DNA of 64,000 nucleotides. It comes from Diospyros lotus (Eukaryota; Streptophyta; Magnoliopsida; Ericales; Ebenaceae). Shown one piece after another: positions 10,146 to 21,824 of this stretch. Within the stretch, counting starts at the first letter, position 1. Each line of letters opens with the position of its first letter. Location: assembly GCF_014633365.1 (NCBI RefSeq), contig NC_068343.1, positions 26,753,307-26,817,306 on the forward strand, written 5' to 3'. The notes beneath the pieces are model-generated. The model was not told the DNA's origin. It saw nothing but the letters and a program-made list of their open reading frames with translations, and did not search any database. A program made the position numbers and the translations under genes.

Positions 10146-11573
10146 TGTGACACCCGTAACTTACTTACATGCTTAATGATAATAATATTCATATAAAAAT
10201 ATTCGGAGCTTAAAACCAAAATCATACTTCCTTTAAATCAAATAAAATTCCAAGACATGCTTTATGGCATACATATAAGAAAAGATCATAGTTTAACCCT
10301 AGAAACATTGTTTTCAAAAGGAAAACTAAACTTAAATTCTTGAAAATCCTTTTTAAACAAGCCACCACGCTCCACGTCCATGTCCTGGTCTCCTCATTCA
10401 TGCTCACCTGGGGGAGGGGGAAACATAAGGGGGGGTGAGATTACGCAAATCTCAGTAAGTACAAGAGAACCATCATATGTATTTAAACAAGTCATGACAT
10501 AACATAACATATCGTATGGAGACACGAGAGGTTCCACCAACTTGCAGGGGTAAGAACCCTCGTGCGTAGCGCTACCGAGCTCCGATCCCGAAACTTGCGT
10601 GAACATAACATAACATGAGGCACCACATAACATAGTTCATAGTCATGCTTAAACATCATAAATAGTTCATAATGTACTTACCTTAACTTGGTTTGATGAG
10701 ATTTGAATGCTGAAGGCTTCACCTTTACAAAAAGCTCGAAGCACTCCCGTCTAGCACGAATTTATCCCAACTTAGAATGAGGAAACTCTTGGCCATGAGC
10801 CCTATTTATAGGCTTGGAAACTTGGTCACCAAGTAAGTCACAATAATTTCAAATCTTTTCTAAATCTTTCAAGATATTCCAATCATTTCAAATCTTCTAA
10901 AATATTCTCTAATCATTCCAAATCTTCTAAGATATTCTGCAATCATTCTTATCTGAATCAAATCTTATCCACATAAGATCTTATCAAATCTTATCCACAT
11001 AAGATCTTATCAAATCTTATCCACATAAGATCTTATCAAATCTTATCCTTAAAGTCATCATGAGGCTTAATCTTTATCTCTAAAGTCATCATGAATACTT
11101 ATCTTATCTCTAAAGTCATAATGAGTCTTCATCTTATCTCTAATATCATCATGAGGCTTCATCCTTCTCTCTAATATCATCATGAGGCTTCATCCTTATC
11201 TCTAAAATCATTTATGAGGCTTTTCTTGAATCTCCCAAATGCCCTTATGAAAAATATTTCAAGAATTACACTTTGGCCCAAACTTTTCAGGTAATTGCAC
11301 TTAGACCCTTTTCAACTTGGTCCCTAGGCCAATTTTTAATTGCATTTTAGTCCCCGAAAAAAGGACTAATTACGCTAATACCCCTGATTTTTAGGTAAAT
11401 TATACTTTCACCCGAACCTCAATATTTACGATTTTGCCACTGGCTCAAAAACTGAACCTTTGTCTCAAGGCTTCTATAATCCCTTGAAATGACATATTTG
11501 CTCAAGTATTAGAAGCTAAAATAAAATCCCAAGTATTACATTATATTTCAGTTTAAAAATCGTGGGCGTTACA
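10146..11573 (-). repeat. Chromovirus 3' LTR with internal tandem repeats
   Basis: The 1,428-bp LTR starts TGTGACACCCG and ends GGGCGTTACA. The minus-strand TATA box is CTATAAATAG (core 10803-10810). It holds three copies of a 26-bp unit containing CCACATAAGATCTTATC (about 10965-11045) against two in the other LTR, and about six degenerate copies of a unit of about 33 bp with TCATCATGAGGCTT (about 11050-11225). Confidence 0.93.
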
Positions 11574-11614
11574 ATCTACCCTCCTAAAACAATTTTCGTC
11601 CTCGAAAATTTACC
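11574..11614 (-). promoter_or_regulatory. Chromovirus polypurine tract
   Basis: The minus strand reads TTTTAGGAGGGTAGAT directly before the 3' LTR, the usual plus-strand primer of Tekay-type elements. The 41 bp separate the pol stop from the LTR. Confidence 0.75.
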
Positions 11615-14269
11615 TTACTTCTCGTCATCAAACAGCTGGGGATATTTGGATCGCATATCTTCCTCGCGCTCCCATGTTGCTTCTTCGACTGAATGATGTT
11701 TCCATAACACCTTGACCAATGGTATATCTTTATTGCGAAGCCGTCTTACCTGCCGAGTAATAATGCTTATTGGTGCCTCCTCATATTTCAGGTCTTGCTG
11801 TATCTCTAATGGTTGATGCTTTATTACATGGGTTGGGTCGGGGACATACTTTCTGAGCATTGATATGTGGAAAACATCATGTACTGCTGAGAGATCTGGT
11901 GGTAAGGCTAGCTGATAAGCAACGTTCCTAACCCGCTTTAAGATCTCAAATGGGCCTATAAACCGAGGTCTAAGCTTTCCTTTCTTCCCAAATCGTAAAA
12001 CTCCTTTTATGGGTGTAACTTTTAAGAATACCTTATCACCAATGGAAAACTCCAAATCCCTTCTTCTTTTATCTACATAGTTTTTCTGTCTATCTTGAGC
12101 CTTCTTCATACTATCTTTGATCTTTTCAATGGCTTGTACAGTTTGTTCCACAATCTCTGGACCCAAAATCTTCCGCTCGCCTACTTCATTCCAATGAACA
12201 GGTGATCTGCATTTCCTTCCATATAGCGCCTCATAGGGTGCCATGCCAATAAATGCATGGTGACTGTTGTTGTATGCGAATTCAATTAATGGTAGATGTT
12301 TCTCCCAATGTCCACCAAATTCTAGGGTACAAATACGAAGCATATCCTCTAAAGTTTGTATTGTCCTTTCAGATTGTCCGTCTGTCTGAGGATGAAAAGC
12401 TGTACTAAAACTCAATTTGGTTCCCATGGCTCTGTGTAAGCTCCTCCAAAAGTTAGATGTGAATCTAGGGTCCCTATCCGATACAATGGAAACTGGAACA
12501 CCATGTAGTCTTACTATTTCCTTAACATACAGTCGTGCAAGCTGATCCATTGTAGATGTCATCCGAATAGGTAAGAAGTGAGCTGATTTGGTAAGTCGAT
12601 CCACGATCACCCAAATAGCCTCATGTCCTGTTACTGATTTTGGAAATCCTACAACAAAGTCCATCGTCACATGTTCCCATTTCCACTCTGGAACCTCCAA
12701 TGGTTGCAGTAACCCTGTTGGTCGTTGGTGCTCAGCTTTCACCTGCTGACATATCAAACACTTCTCGACAAATTTAGCTATGTCTTCTTTCATATTCCTC
12801 CACCAAAACACTGCCTTTAGGTCACGATACATCTTTGTACTTCCAGGATGTACAGAATAAGGAGTGGAGTGGGCTTCTTCTAGAATTTCTTGCCTTAGTT
12901 CCTCAAAGTTTGGCACACACAGTCTCCCTTGGTAGTAGAGTGTGTCATCACTAGCTATTGTGAAGTCCTTCCGCTTCTCAGTGTTAACCTCAGCTTTGAT
13001 GTATTCAAAGAATCGGTCTCCCTTCTGATGGCTCTTAATCCGATCACGGAGAGTCGGTCGAACAGAGAGTGTTGCCATACGAGCATTAGAATTAGATGGC
13101 GTAGCAACAAACTCGAGGCTTAACCTCTCAAACTCCTTCCACAAAGGCTTTTGTGCTGTCAAAGCTGCTACTTGGCTCATTTTCTTTCTACTCAAGGCGT
13201 CCGCCACCACGTTTGCTTTGCCGGGGTGGTAGTGGATTTCACAATCATAATCCTTCACTAATTCCAGCCATCTCCTTTGCCTCATATTTAACTCTTTTTG
13301 TGTGAAGATGTACTTAAGGCTCTTATGATCGGTATAGATATCGCATTTACCTCCGTATAGATAGTGTCTCCAGATTTTCAAGGCATGCACTACTGCAGCA
13401 AGTTCTAGGTCATGTGTAGGATAGTTTTGCTCATAAGGCTTCAACTGCCTTGATGCATATGCAACTACCTTACCTTTTTGCATCAATACGCATCCAATTC
13501 CTTGTTTGGACGCATCACTATAAATAACAAAACCTTCTGACCCTTGAGGAATAGTTAATACTGGCGCATTAACCAGCCTCTTCTTTAATTCTTCAAAACT
13601 AGTTTCACATTTCTCTATCCATTCAAACTTAGTACCTTTGCGAGTCAACTGCGTCAAAGGCCCCGCTAATTTGGAGAACCCTTCGATGAACCTCCTATAG
13701 TATCCAGCTAAACCCAAAAAGCTGCGAACCTCATTTACATTGGTTGGTCTTGACCAATTTAATACCGCTTCTACCTTGCTGGGGTCCACTTCTATTCCTT
13801 GAGCTGTGACAACATGTCCAAGGAATACCACTCGCTCCAACCAAAACTCGCACTTCTTGAATTTTGCAAATAGCTTCTTTTCCTTCAAGATCCCTAAAAC
13901 AACCCTCAAATGTTCTTCATGCTCTTCTTCACTTCGAGAATACACCAATATATCATCAATAAAGACAATGACAAATTTATCCAAGTACTCATAGAAAACT
14001 CGATTCATTAGGTCCATAAAAACTCCAGGCGCATTAGTCAAGCCAAAGGGCATGACTAAAAACTCATAATGACCATACCGAGTTCTGAAAGCTGTCTTCA
14101 AGATGTCACTAGATTTGATCCTCAACTGGTGATATCCTGACCTTAGATCAATCTTTGAGAATACTTGTGCACCTTGTAACTGATCAAACAAGTCCTCGAT
14201 CCTGGGAAGAGGATACTTGTTCCTAATAGTAATCTTATTCAATTCTCGATAATCGATGCACATCCTCAT
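11615..14269 (-). CDS. Chromovirus pol: RT, RNase H, integrase, chromodomain
   Basis: This is 884 codons from an internal Met; the same frame extends upstream to the stop at 14336. Order: RT with FIDDILVYS (about residue 104), RNase H with YSDAS (about 250), [17 protein letters not shown] and VVADALSRK (to about 368). Integrase follows, with an H-H-C-C zinc finger (CLICQ near 515) and the D-D-E core ([29 protein letters not shown]). The integrase C-terminus ([10 protein letters not shown]) and a chromodomain ([14 protein letters not shown] to the end) complete it. All catalytic motifs look intact. In plants the chromodomain is thought to steer integration into heterochromatin. The protein would be made as a gag-pol polyprotein if the TGA at 14336 is bypassed. 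Confidence 0.93.
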   Translation of the reverse strand: MRMCIDYRELNKITIRNKYPLPRIEDLFDQLQGAQVFSKIDLRSGYHQLRIKSSDILKTAFRTRYGHYEFLVMPFGLTNAPGVFMDLMNRVFYEYLDKFVIVFIDDILVYSRSEEEHEEHLRVVLGILKEKKLFAKFKKCEFWLERVVFLGHVVTAQGIEVDPSKVEAVLNWSRPTNVNEVRSFLGLAGYYRRFIEGFSKLAGPLTQLTRKGTKFEWIEKCETSFEELKKRLVNAPVLTIPQGSEGFVIYSDASKQGIGCVLMQKGKVVAYASRQLKPYEQNYPTHDLELAAVVHALKIWRHYLYGGKCDIYTDHKSLKYIFTQKELNMRQRRWLELVKDYDCEIHYHPGKANVVADALSRKKMSQVAALTAQKPLWKEFERLSLEFVATPSNSNARMATLSVRPTLRDRIKSHQKGDRFFEYIKAEVNTEKRKDFTIASDDTLYYQGRLCVPNFEELRQEILEEAHSTPYSVHPGSTKMYRDLKAVFWWRNMKEDIAKFVEKCLICQQVKAEHQRPTGLLQPLEVPEWKWEHVTMDFVVGFPKSVTGHEAIWVIVDRLTKSAHFLPIRMTSTMDQLARLYVKEIVRLHGVPVSIVSDRDPRFTSNFWRSLHRAMGTKLSFSTAFHPQTDGQSERTIQTLEDMLRICTLEFGGHWEKHLPLIEFAYNNSHHAFIGMAPYEALYGRKCRSPVHWNEVGERKILGPEIVEQTVQAIEKIKDSMKKAQDRQKNYVDKRRRDLEFSIGDKVFLKVTPIKGVLRFGKKGKLRPRFIGPFEILKRVRNVAYQLALPPDLSAVHDVFHISMLRKYVPDPTHVIKHQPLEIQQDLKYEEAPISIITRQVRRLRNKDIPLVKVLWKHHSVEEATWEREEDMRSKYPQLFDDEK

Positions 14270-14335
14270 TGATCCGTCTTTCTTCTTGACAAATAATACC
14301 GGTGCTCCCCAGGGGGATACACTTGGTCGAATAAA

Positions 14336-16066
14336 TCATTTCCCCAATAGTTCCTCTAACTGGGTTTTCAACTCGTGTAGCTCCTTTGGTGCCATCCTGT
14401 AAGGAGCTTTAGAAATAGGTGCGGAACCGGGCACCAGATCAATAGTGAACTCTACTTCTCGTTCTGGTGGCATTTCAATCAAGTCATCAGGGAAAACCTC
14501 TGGAAAGCCCTTTACTACTTTAACGTCATTCACTGTTAATTCTTTTCCTCCCTTAACCACCACTGACATTAAGAATCCAATACATCCTTCCGACTGTAAT
14601 AGTTTTTTGGCTTTTAATGCTGAAATGACACGGGGAAGGTATTTTGTCTCAGCCACTGAAAGGCAAAGTTCTATCCCTTCAGGATACTTACAAACTATTT
14701 CCTTTTCAAAGCATAGAATGGTCGCATGGTGCTTGGAAAGCCAGTCCATTCCCAAAATCACATCGAATTCTTGCATATCTAAGACATATAAGGTTGTTTC
14801 TAAAAACTTTCCCTCGACCTCCACCTTAGCTGTTCTTACTACATGATTCGTGCCTATTATATCTCCTGAGGGTATTGTTACTCCTAAGCGAGTACTTACA
14901 TGTTCCACATGTGCATTGCATTTAATTGCAAACTTAGGGGATATAAAAGAATGGGTGGAACCAGAATCAAACAAAGTATAAGCAGGTATTCTAGAGATGA
15001 GGATGTTACCTGCCAACACGTTGCGGTCCTGATCCTCCTCCTGTCCTGTGAGTGCATACACCCTAGCTTGCCCCTTAGGGGGATTTCCTGGCTTCTGTTG
15101 ATATGGTTGTTGCTGTTGCTTCTTTACTTGACCCTTGGGACAGAATTTGGCAATATGACCCATTTCACCACAACTGTAACAGGCGCCGGTTCCCATGAGA
15201 CATAGTCCAGTATGACGCTTCTGACATTTGTCACACACTGGGTTCAGTTGATAATACCCTGATGTTGGACCGCCTCCTTTATTCTTCTTCGAATAATCCT
15301 GCTTTCCTTTACCTTTATCCTCCCACTTACGTTTTTCTAGTGGTCCAGACTGTGATAGCTTGCTATTGCTGCTGGAGCTTTCTCTAAAGTTCGCCAGTTG
15401 GGCCTTAGCTAGCACCTCATGATACGTACCTAACTCAAAGGTTACGACTGCCTGTCGTAAATCATCTCTCAACCCTTGTTCAAAGCGCCTTGCCCGCTTT
15501 TGTTCTGTATCCACTAAGGCCGGGGCAAAACGTGATAGCTCATCAAACTTCCTTTCGTATCCAATCAAGGTCAAGCTACCTTGTTTTAACATGAGGAACT
15601 CTGCTTCCTTCTGGTTACGGATGTTAGCGGGGTAATACTTCTTAAGAAAAAGTTCCTTGAACTGATCCCAGGTCCATACATGTCCCTGGGGTCGGGATCT
15701 GGCAGTAGAATCCCACCAATGCCTTGCTCCATGTTGTAACATATATGTAGCGCAAGTTACCTTCCTAGGGTCTGGACAATCTATGAGATTAAAGATCCGT
15801 TCAATTGTTGCTATCCAATCTTCAGCTACTAGAGGGTCTAACCCACCCTCGAAAGTTGGAGGTTGAAGCTTCCAAAACTGCTCTACCAAGGTAGCATTGT
15901 TTCTTAGGTTTTCTTGGGGAGGTGCAACTGGTGGTGTGGCAAGTGGCGTCATGTTGCGAATGGCATCAATGAACTGCATGAACTGCCCGTTGAGGTTGTT
16001 GGTTTCGCTAGCCTCATTTTGCGGCTGCCTACCCCTACTATTGGCACTTCTTGCACGGGTTTCCAT
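14336..16066 (-). CDS. Chromovirus gag-protease part of the polyprotein
   Basis: This is 576 codons from METRARSANSRG to a TGA at 14338-14336. The retrotransposon gag domain (about residues 60-200) contains PPTFEGGLDPLVAEDWI and ARHWWDS. A basic Lys-rich linker leads to a CCHC zinc knuckle (CYSCGEMGHIAKFC, about 294) preceded by a second Cys/His cluster. The aspartic protease has TLFDSGSTHSF (about 363) and VILGMDWL. The RT N-terminus begins in the last 60 residues. The stop is in frame with the downstream pol (11615-14269) and falls inside the conserved RT-leading segment, where related elements have a sense codon. It is therefore read as a recent nonsense change in a single ORF of about 1,483 codons. 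Confidence 0.9.
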   Translation of the reverse strand: METRARSANSRGRQPQNEASETNNLNGQFMQFIDAIRNMTPLATPPVAPPQENLRNNATLVEQFWKLQPPTFEGGLDPLVAEDWIATIERIFNLIDCPDPRKVTCATYMLQHGARHWWDSTARSRPQGHVWTWDQFKELFLKKYYPANIRNQKEAEFLMLKQGSLTLIGYERKFDELSRFAPALVDTEQKRARRFEQGLRDDLRQAVVTFELGTYHEVLAKAQLANFRESSSSNSKLSQSGPLEKRKWEDKGKGKQDYSKKNKGGGPTSGYYQLNPVCDKCQKRHTGLCLMGTGACYSCGEMGHIAKFCPKGQVKKQQQQPYQQKPGNPPKGQARVYALTGQEEDQDRNVLAGNILISRIPAYTLFDSGSTHSFISPKFAIKCNAHVEHVSTRLGVTIPSGDIIGTNHVVRTAKVEVEGKFLETTLYVLDMQEFDVILGMDWLSKHHATILCFEKEIVCKYPEGIELCLSVAETKYLPRVISALKAKKLLQSEGCIGFLMSVVVKGGKELTVNDVKVVKGFPEVFPDDLIEMPPEREVEFTIDLVPGSAPISKAPYRMAPKELHELKTQLEELLGK

Positions 16067-16607
16067 AACCTTATGTGAAAAAGAATAATTAATTCCTAAA
16101 TGTAGGGTCCTTAAAGATAAAGAGTACTACGATTCATTTTGCAAGCTCTTCTTGATGGACTTGATTCCTAATTGCTTTCATTCTAATAGGCCTTTCCTAA
16201 ACAAGTATTTCCGCTATAATCATGAACTCTTGAGTTTGGAGCAATATCACTAGCGAAAAACGCATACTAATTAATTACAAATAAGAATCATATCTCTCAC
16301 ATACTTATTCCAACATGAGCTTCATACGTGTGCATACATATAACAACATACGCTCATAAATATAGCTTGAGGGAATAACTGCATAGTTAAGGGGGATATG
16401 ACTTGCATGAGCATAGTATCCCTAAAGAATAAGCATAGCAATTCTTATAACTTACCCGGAGATCAGAAGCTTGAACGGGACGTGGTGGATTTTCATGTTT
16501 CCTTAAAAGCATTTCCTTAAAAATTTTACTAAAAGAAAAAAAAAATAAAATTTTCTTTAAAAACAATTTGAGTCTACAGGAAAGTAAACTTTGCTCTGAT
16601 ACCACAA
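16067..16607 (-). promoter_or_regulatory. Chromovirus 5' leader and primer-binding site
   Basis: This is the untranslated leader between the 5' LTR and gag. Its LTR end (16591-16607) reads on the minus strand TTGTGGTATCAGAGCAA, complementary to the 3' end of initiator tRNA-Met, which primes minus-strand DNA synthesis. No ORF here is supported. Confidence 0.85.
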
Positions 16608-18009
16608 TGTGACACCCGTAACTTACTTACATGCTTAATGATAATAATATTCATATAAAAATATTCGGAGCTTAAAACCAAAATCATACTTCCTTTAAAT
16701 CAAATAAAATTCCAAGACATGCTTTATGGCATACATATAAGAAAAGATCATAGTTTAACCCTAGAAACATTGTTTTCAAAAGGAAAACTAAACTTAAATT
16801 CTTGAAAATCCTTTTTAAACAAGCCACCACGCTCCACGTCCATGTCCTGGTCTCCTCATTCATGCTCACCTGGGGGAGGGGGAAACATAAGGGGGGGTGA
16901 GATTACGCAAATCTCAGTAAGTACAAGAGAACCATCATATGTATTTAAACAAGTCATGACATAACATAACATATCGTATGGAGACACGAGAGGTTCCACC
17001 AACTTGCAGGGGTAAGAACCCTCGTGCGTAGCGCTACCGAGCTCCGGTCCCGAAACTTGCGTGAACATAACATAACATGAGGGACCACATAACATAGTTC
17101 ATAGTCATGCTTAAACATCATAAATAGTTCATAATGTACTTACCTTAACTTGGTTTGATGAGATTTGAATGCTGAAGGCTTCACCTTTACAAAAAGCTCG
17201 AAGCACTCCCGTCTAGCACGAATTTATCCCAACTTAGAATGAGGAAACTCTTGGCCATGAGCCCTATTTATAGGCTTGGAAACTTGGTCACCAAGTAAGT
17301 CACAATAATTTCAAATCTTTTCTAAATCTTTCAAGATATTCCAATCATTTCAAATCTTCTAAAATATTCTCTAATCATTCCAAATCTTCTAAGATATTCT
17401 GCAATCATTCTTGTCTGAATCAAATCTTATCCACATAAGATCTTATCAAATCTTATCCATATAAGATCTTATCAAATCTTATCCTTAAAGTCATCATGAG
17501 GCTTAATCTTTATCTCTAAAGTCATCATGAATACTTATCTTATCTCTAAAGTCATAATGAGTCTTCATCTTATCTCTAATATCATCATGAGGCTTCATCC
17601 TTCTCTCTAATATCATCATGAGGCTTCATCCTTATCGCTAAAATCATTTATGAGGCTTTTCTTGAATCTCCCAAATGCCCTTATGAAAAATATTTCAAGA
17701 ATTACACTTTGGCCCAAACTTTTCAGGTAATTGCACTTAGACCCTTTTCAACTTGGTCCCTAGGCCAATTTTTAATTGCATTTTAGTCCCCGAAAAAAGG
17801 ACTAATTACGCTAATACCCCTGATTTTTAGGTAAATTATACTTTTACCCGAACCTCAATATTTACGATTTTGCCACTGGCTCAAAAACTGAACCTTTGTC
17901 TCAAGGCTTCTATAATCCCTTGAAATGACATATTTGCTCAAGTATTAGAAGCTAAAATAAAATCCCAAGTATTACATTATATTTCAGTTTAAAAATCTTG
18001 GGCGTTACA
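16608..18009 (-). repeat. Chromovirus 5' LTR
   Basis: The 1,402-bp LTR is near-identical to 10146-11573 but lacks one 26-bp repeat unit. The minus-strand TATA core is at 17265-17272. Copies of the short ORFs of the other LTR recur here; they are LTR shadows, not genes. Confidence 0.93.
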
Positions 18010-18087
18010 TGGAGGATGACTTGAAGAACCCGATACCTTCTCTTTTCCTTTTCCTTTTCCCTTGTCCGAGTTCTTGGTATGCGCCAT
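18010..18087 (-). CDS. Sirevirus env-like protein, first 26 codons
   Basis: The start codon is at 18087-18085. The N-terminus is basic (MAHTKNSDKG followed by repeated GK and a KEK) and Ser-rich, then runs into the TSD TGGAG (18010-18014). The same frame resumes at 10145 on the far side of the chromovirus. This defines the true N-terminus of the env-like ORF and shows the nested element landed within coding sequence. Confidence 0.7.
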
Positions 18088-18739
18088 TGAGAAGAAAAAT
18101 CAACTCGAGATAGAGAGAGCAAGAGAGGTCTCGGAATATGGCCGAGAAAATGATTATCGGATATAGCCGAGTAGAAGCGGGTGATTTTGAGAGCTTCGGC
18201 ACTTTAAAAAGAAATAATGATCGGGAATGCAGAGGAGAGTAGGAGGTCGACAGTTACAAAGAGAGAAGGAGAGAGCAAATCAGCCACAAGGAAGAACTTA
18301 GGGTTTTAAGAAATCCGATTAGTCGCCCGATCTTTAAATAGACAGTCCCCAATAGTTGACATACTCGAAGAGCATAGTCGACTATATAAAAGAAAAATGG
18401 AGGAATAGTCGACAGACGCAATGTTGCTGTCGACTATGTTTGAGTCAGAAAAAGGACATAGTCGACTAAAGTCTTAGAAGCTGTCGACAGATAGATGATG
18501 TTGTCGACTATCCTTGTAAACATTTAACTCTTTAGTCAACAAAGATATGAATTCTGACGACTATACTTGAAAAAAGAATTGATTATCATAGATGTGCCCA
18601 ATCATCACTTGTAAATTTTGGCCCAAATGCATTCTGTCAATAAATTATTTCAATTATTTGACAAATTGAAAGTTTGGCCTTATCAATGTATAAATAAGAT
18701 TTAAAAATTCAAATATCACATACTTACTTCAAGTTATAA
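18088..18739 (-). other. Sirevirus pol/env-like spacer with GTCGAC palindromes
   Basis: This non-coding stretch contains, at about 18350-18560, a cluster of ATAGTCGACTAT-type palindromes and GTCGACAGA variants, the same motif as in the LTRs of this element. The rest is AT-rich. The cluster lies just upstream (minus sense) of the env-like ORF, where a subgenomic promoter or splice acceptor for that ORF would be expected; that role is inference. Confidence 0.6.
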
Positions 18740-20847
18740 TTAACCCCAGTTCACTTCTAAAATATTCAAACTTCTCTCTATCAAGAGGTTTTGTAAAGAT
18801 ATCTGCTACTTGATGATTTGTATCTATGAATTCAAGACTTATGTCTCTTTTTTAAACATGGTCTCTAATGAAGTGATGTTTTACTTCTATATGTTTAGTT
18901 CTTGCATGAAACACTGGATTTTTTTGTTAAAGCTATAGCACTAGTATTGTCACATTTTATTGGAATGTTTTGAAGTCTTATGCCATAGTCTTCTACTTGG
19001 TATTTCATCCACAATATTTGAGCACAACAATTTTCAGCTGCTACATACTCAGCCTCAGTAGATGATAGAGCCACTGTATTTTACTTTCTACTTGACCAAG
19101 ATACCAAACAATTTCCTAAGAATTGACATGAACCACTTGTACTTTTTCTATCTATTTTACATCCATCATAATCTGCATCAGCGTAAGCTATTAGATTAAA
19201 AATATTTGATTTTGCATAAAATAGTTCTAGATTTGCAGTTCCTTTTAGGTATCTCAAGATTCTTTTGACTGCTTTCAAGTGAGATTCTTTGGGATTAGAT
19301 TGGAACCTAGCACATAAGCACACACTAAGCATAATATCAGGTCTACTAGTTGTTAAATAAAGCAAAGAGCTAATCATACTCTTATAAAGCTTGTTATCTA
19401 CTCCCTTTCCTAATTCATCTTTATCTAGGCTTTGAGAACTACTCATAGGTGCAGCCATAGGTTTACAATCTTGAACATCAAACCTCTTGAGAAGATCTCT
19501 TATGTATTTTTGTTGTGAAATATATATACCTTCTTCTTCTTGTTTTATTTGCAATCCTAGAAAGTACTTAAGTTCACCCATCATACTCATCTCAAATTCT
19601 CCTTGCATAAGATTTGCAAATTGATCACATAGAGATTTATTTGTAGATCCAAAGATGATGTCATCTACATATATTTGAACTAATAAGATGTCCTTATCAT
19701 GGCTTCTTATAAATAAGGTTGTATCTATTTGGCCTCTTTTAAATCCTTTTTCTAAGAGAAACTTACTAAGTCTCTCATACCATGCTCTAGGGGCTTGTTT
19801 TAGACCATATAAAGCTTTAGACAACTTGAACACATGATCTTCATACTTGTGATTTTCAAAACTAGGGGGTTGTTCTACATAGACTTCTTCATTAATATAC
19901 CCATTTAAGAAAGCACTCTTAACATCCATTTGATATAACTTGAAGTTTTTGAAACAAGCAAATGCTAACAACATTCTTATTGCTTCTAACCTAGCAACGG
20001 GGGCATAGGTTTCATCATAGTCAATACCTTCTTCTTGGCTATAACCTTGAGCCACTAGCCTTGCTTTGTTTCTAGTTATAACTCCATTTTCATCCATCTT
20101 ATTTCTAAATACCCATTTTGTTCCTATAATAGGATAATCTTTTGGTCTTGGCACTAATTTCCAAACTCCATTTCTTTCAAATTGATTTAATTCTTCTTGC
20201 ATGGCTATAATCCAATTTTCATCTTCAAGAGCTTCTTTGATATTTTTAGGTTCAACTTGAGATAGGAAGGCAGCATATTGGCATTCATTTTTAATGGAAG
20301 ATCTAGTTCTAATGCCTTTGGATGGATCTCCTATGATTTCATTCATTTTGACATATTTCCTTTCTCTTGGAAATGTTGGTTCTTTTTCTACTTGCTGCTC
20401 TTGATCTTCTTCAAACGGATCATTTTCTTGAGAATTAGATTCATTTTGTCTTATTGAATGTTTTTCAAAGTTTTGGGTTACATCATTTTCACCATCTTCT
20501 CTAGGTTTTGGAACCCCAATGCTTATGTCATCAACTATTACTTGAATTGTTTCCTCTACAACTAAGGTTCTTTTGTTGAATACCCTATAACCTTTACTTT
20601 GAGATGAATATCCTAAAAATATACCTTCATCACTTTTAGCATCAAACTTACCTAGTGATTCTTTTCCATTATTGAGAATATAGCAAGTACTACCAAAGAC
20701 ATGGAAATGACTTATGTTAGGCTTTCTTCCTTTAAATAATTCATATGGAGTCTTTTTCAATAATGGTCTCATTGAAACTCTATTTAGAATATGGCAGGCA
20801 GTATGCATAGCTTCTGCCCAAAAGTATTTAGGAAGATTTTTTATCAC
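18740..20847 (-). pseudogene. Sirevirus RT and RNase H
   Basis: The ORF from 20847 overlaps the integrase ORF because of a one-base insertion in an A-run near 20845. It contains the integrase C-terminal part ([16 protein letters not shown]), RT with [51 protein letters not shown] and the catalytic YVDDIIFGS, then RNase H ([18 protein letters not shown]). A TAA at 19083-19081 truncates RNase H after VSWSSRK; the expected continuation (NTVALSSTEAEYVAA) follows directly in the same frame. One further frameshift lies near 18920-18930. The normal end is at about 18740. RT motifs are preserved but the protein would be truncated. Confidence 0.88.
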
Positions 20848-21812
20848 AAAGCATTATTCTAGCCATTTCTTGTAAGGATCTATTCTTTCTTTCTACTACA
20901 CCATTTTGTTGGGGAGTCCTAGCACAAGAGAAGTTATGATCTATTCCATTTTCTTCACAAAATAGTTTGAAAGATTCATTAACAAATTCTCCTCCATGAT
21001 CACTTCTTATTTTTGAAATACAAAAGCCTTTTTCTCTTTGAATTCTTTTACTAAATATTTCAAATGACTTAAAGGTTTCATTTTTGGATGCAAGAAAGAT
21101 AACCCATGTGAATCTAGAATAATCATCTACTATTACCAAAACATATTGTTTACCTCCTAAGTTTAGAGTTCTCATTGGACTAAACAAGTCTAAGTGAAGT
21201 AGTGTTAGAGGTCTAGATGTTGATACTTCATTTATTGGTTTGAATGAAATACTGATTTTCTTGCCTTTCATGCAAGTGCCACAAATGTGATCTCTTTCAA
21301 ATTTAAGCTTAGCCAATCCAATAACAAGATCATGTTTTACTAACTTGTTTATTAAATTCATACTAGCATGCCCTAACCTACTATGCCACAACCAGGAATT
21401 TTGAGATGAATTAGCAACTAAACAGTTCTCCATTTTTGGTGATTCTAGAAATGCGAGATAGATGTTTCCTATTCTATTTCCTTTTAATTTCATTTCCTTT
21501 GTCTTAGAGCATACAACTTTACAAGAGTTAGCATCAAAGCAAACTTCATAATTTAAATCACACAATTGACTAATACTGATCAGATTATGTTTAAGTCCAT
21601 CAACAAGAAATACATTTTCTAATGTAATGTTTTCAAAAGAAATAGAGCCTATACCTATGATCTTATCTTGAGAGTTGTCCCCATAGAAAACCTTACCTCC
21701 TTCCTTGAAAACAATGTTGCTGGGAAGATCTTGATCTCCTGTCATATGCCTTGAGCACCCATTGTCAAGGAACCACTTGCCCCTTGAATCATTTGAAACC
21801 AATGCAGCCTAC
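20828..21812 (-). pseudogene. Sirevirus protease and integrase
   Basis: The ORF opens after a TAG near 21813. It starts with the protease-like segment WFLDNGCSRHMTGD, in which the usual catalytic D-S/T-G is D-N-G, so protease activity is doubtful. The GAG-pre-integrase zinc-binding region (WLWHSRLGHASMNLINKL, then CGTCMKGKK) and integrase core follow, with the D-D-E residues in LDLFSP, IRSDHGGEF and NGVVERKNRSL. It ends prematurely at 20828 owing to the A-run frameshift. It lies in the +1 frame relative to gag, so either frameshifting or an indel separates the two. Confidence 0.85.
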
Positions 21813-21824
21813 ACAAGAAATCAT

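Larger units (their letters stand above)
10146..18009 (-). mobile_element. Young Tekay-type chromovirus (Ty3/gypsy), TSD TGGAG
   Basis: The complete element is 7,864 bp: LTRs at 10146-11573 and 16608-18009, TSDs TGGAG at 10141-10145 and 18010-18014, a primer-binding site next to the right LTR and a polypurine tract next to the left, so transcription runs on the minus strand. It encodes gag, protease, RT, RNase H, integrase and a C-terminal chromodomain, as in the Tekay/Del clade. By eye the LTRs differ by about 7 substitutions plus one 26-bp repeat unit, so insertion is recent. It sits inside the env-like ORF of the Sirevirus and is therefore younger than it. One in-frame stop is its main defect. 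Confidence 0.95.

Noticed and set aside
13806..15205. Several + strand ORFs of 60-130 codons across the chromovirus
   Set aside because: They are reverse-frame shadows of the gag-pol ORF, which has strong domain support.
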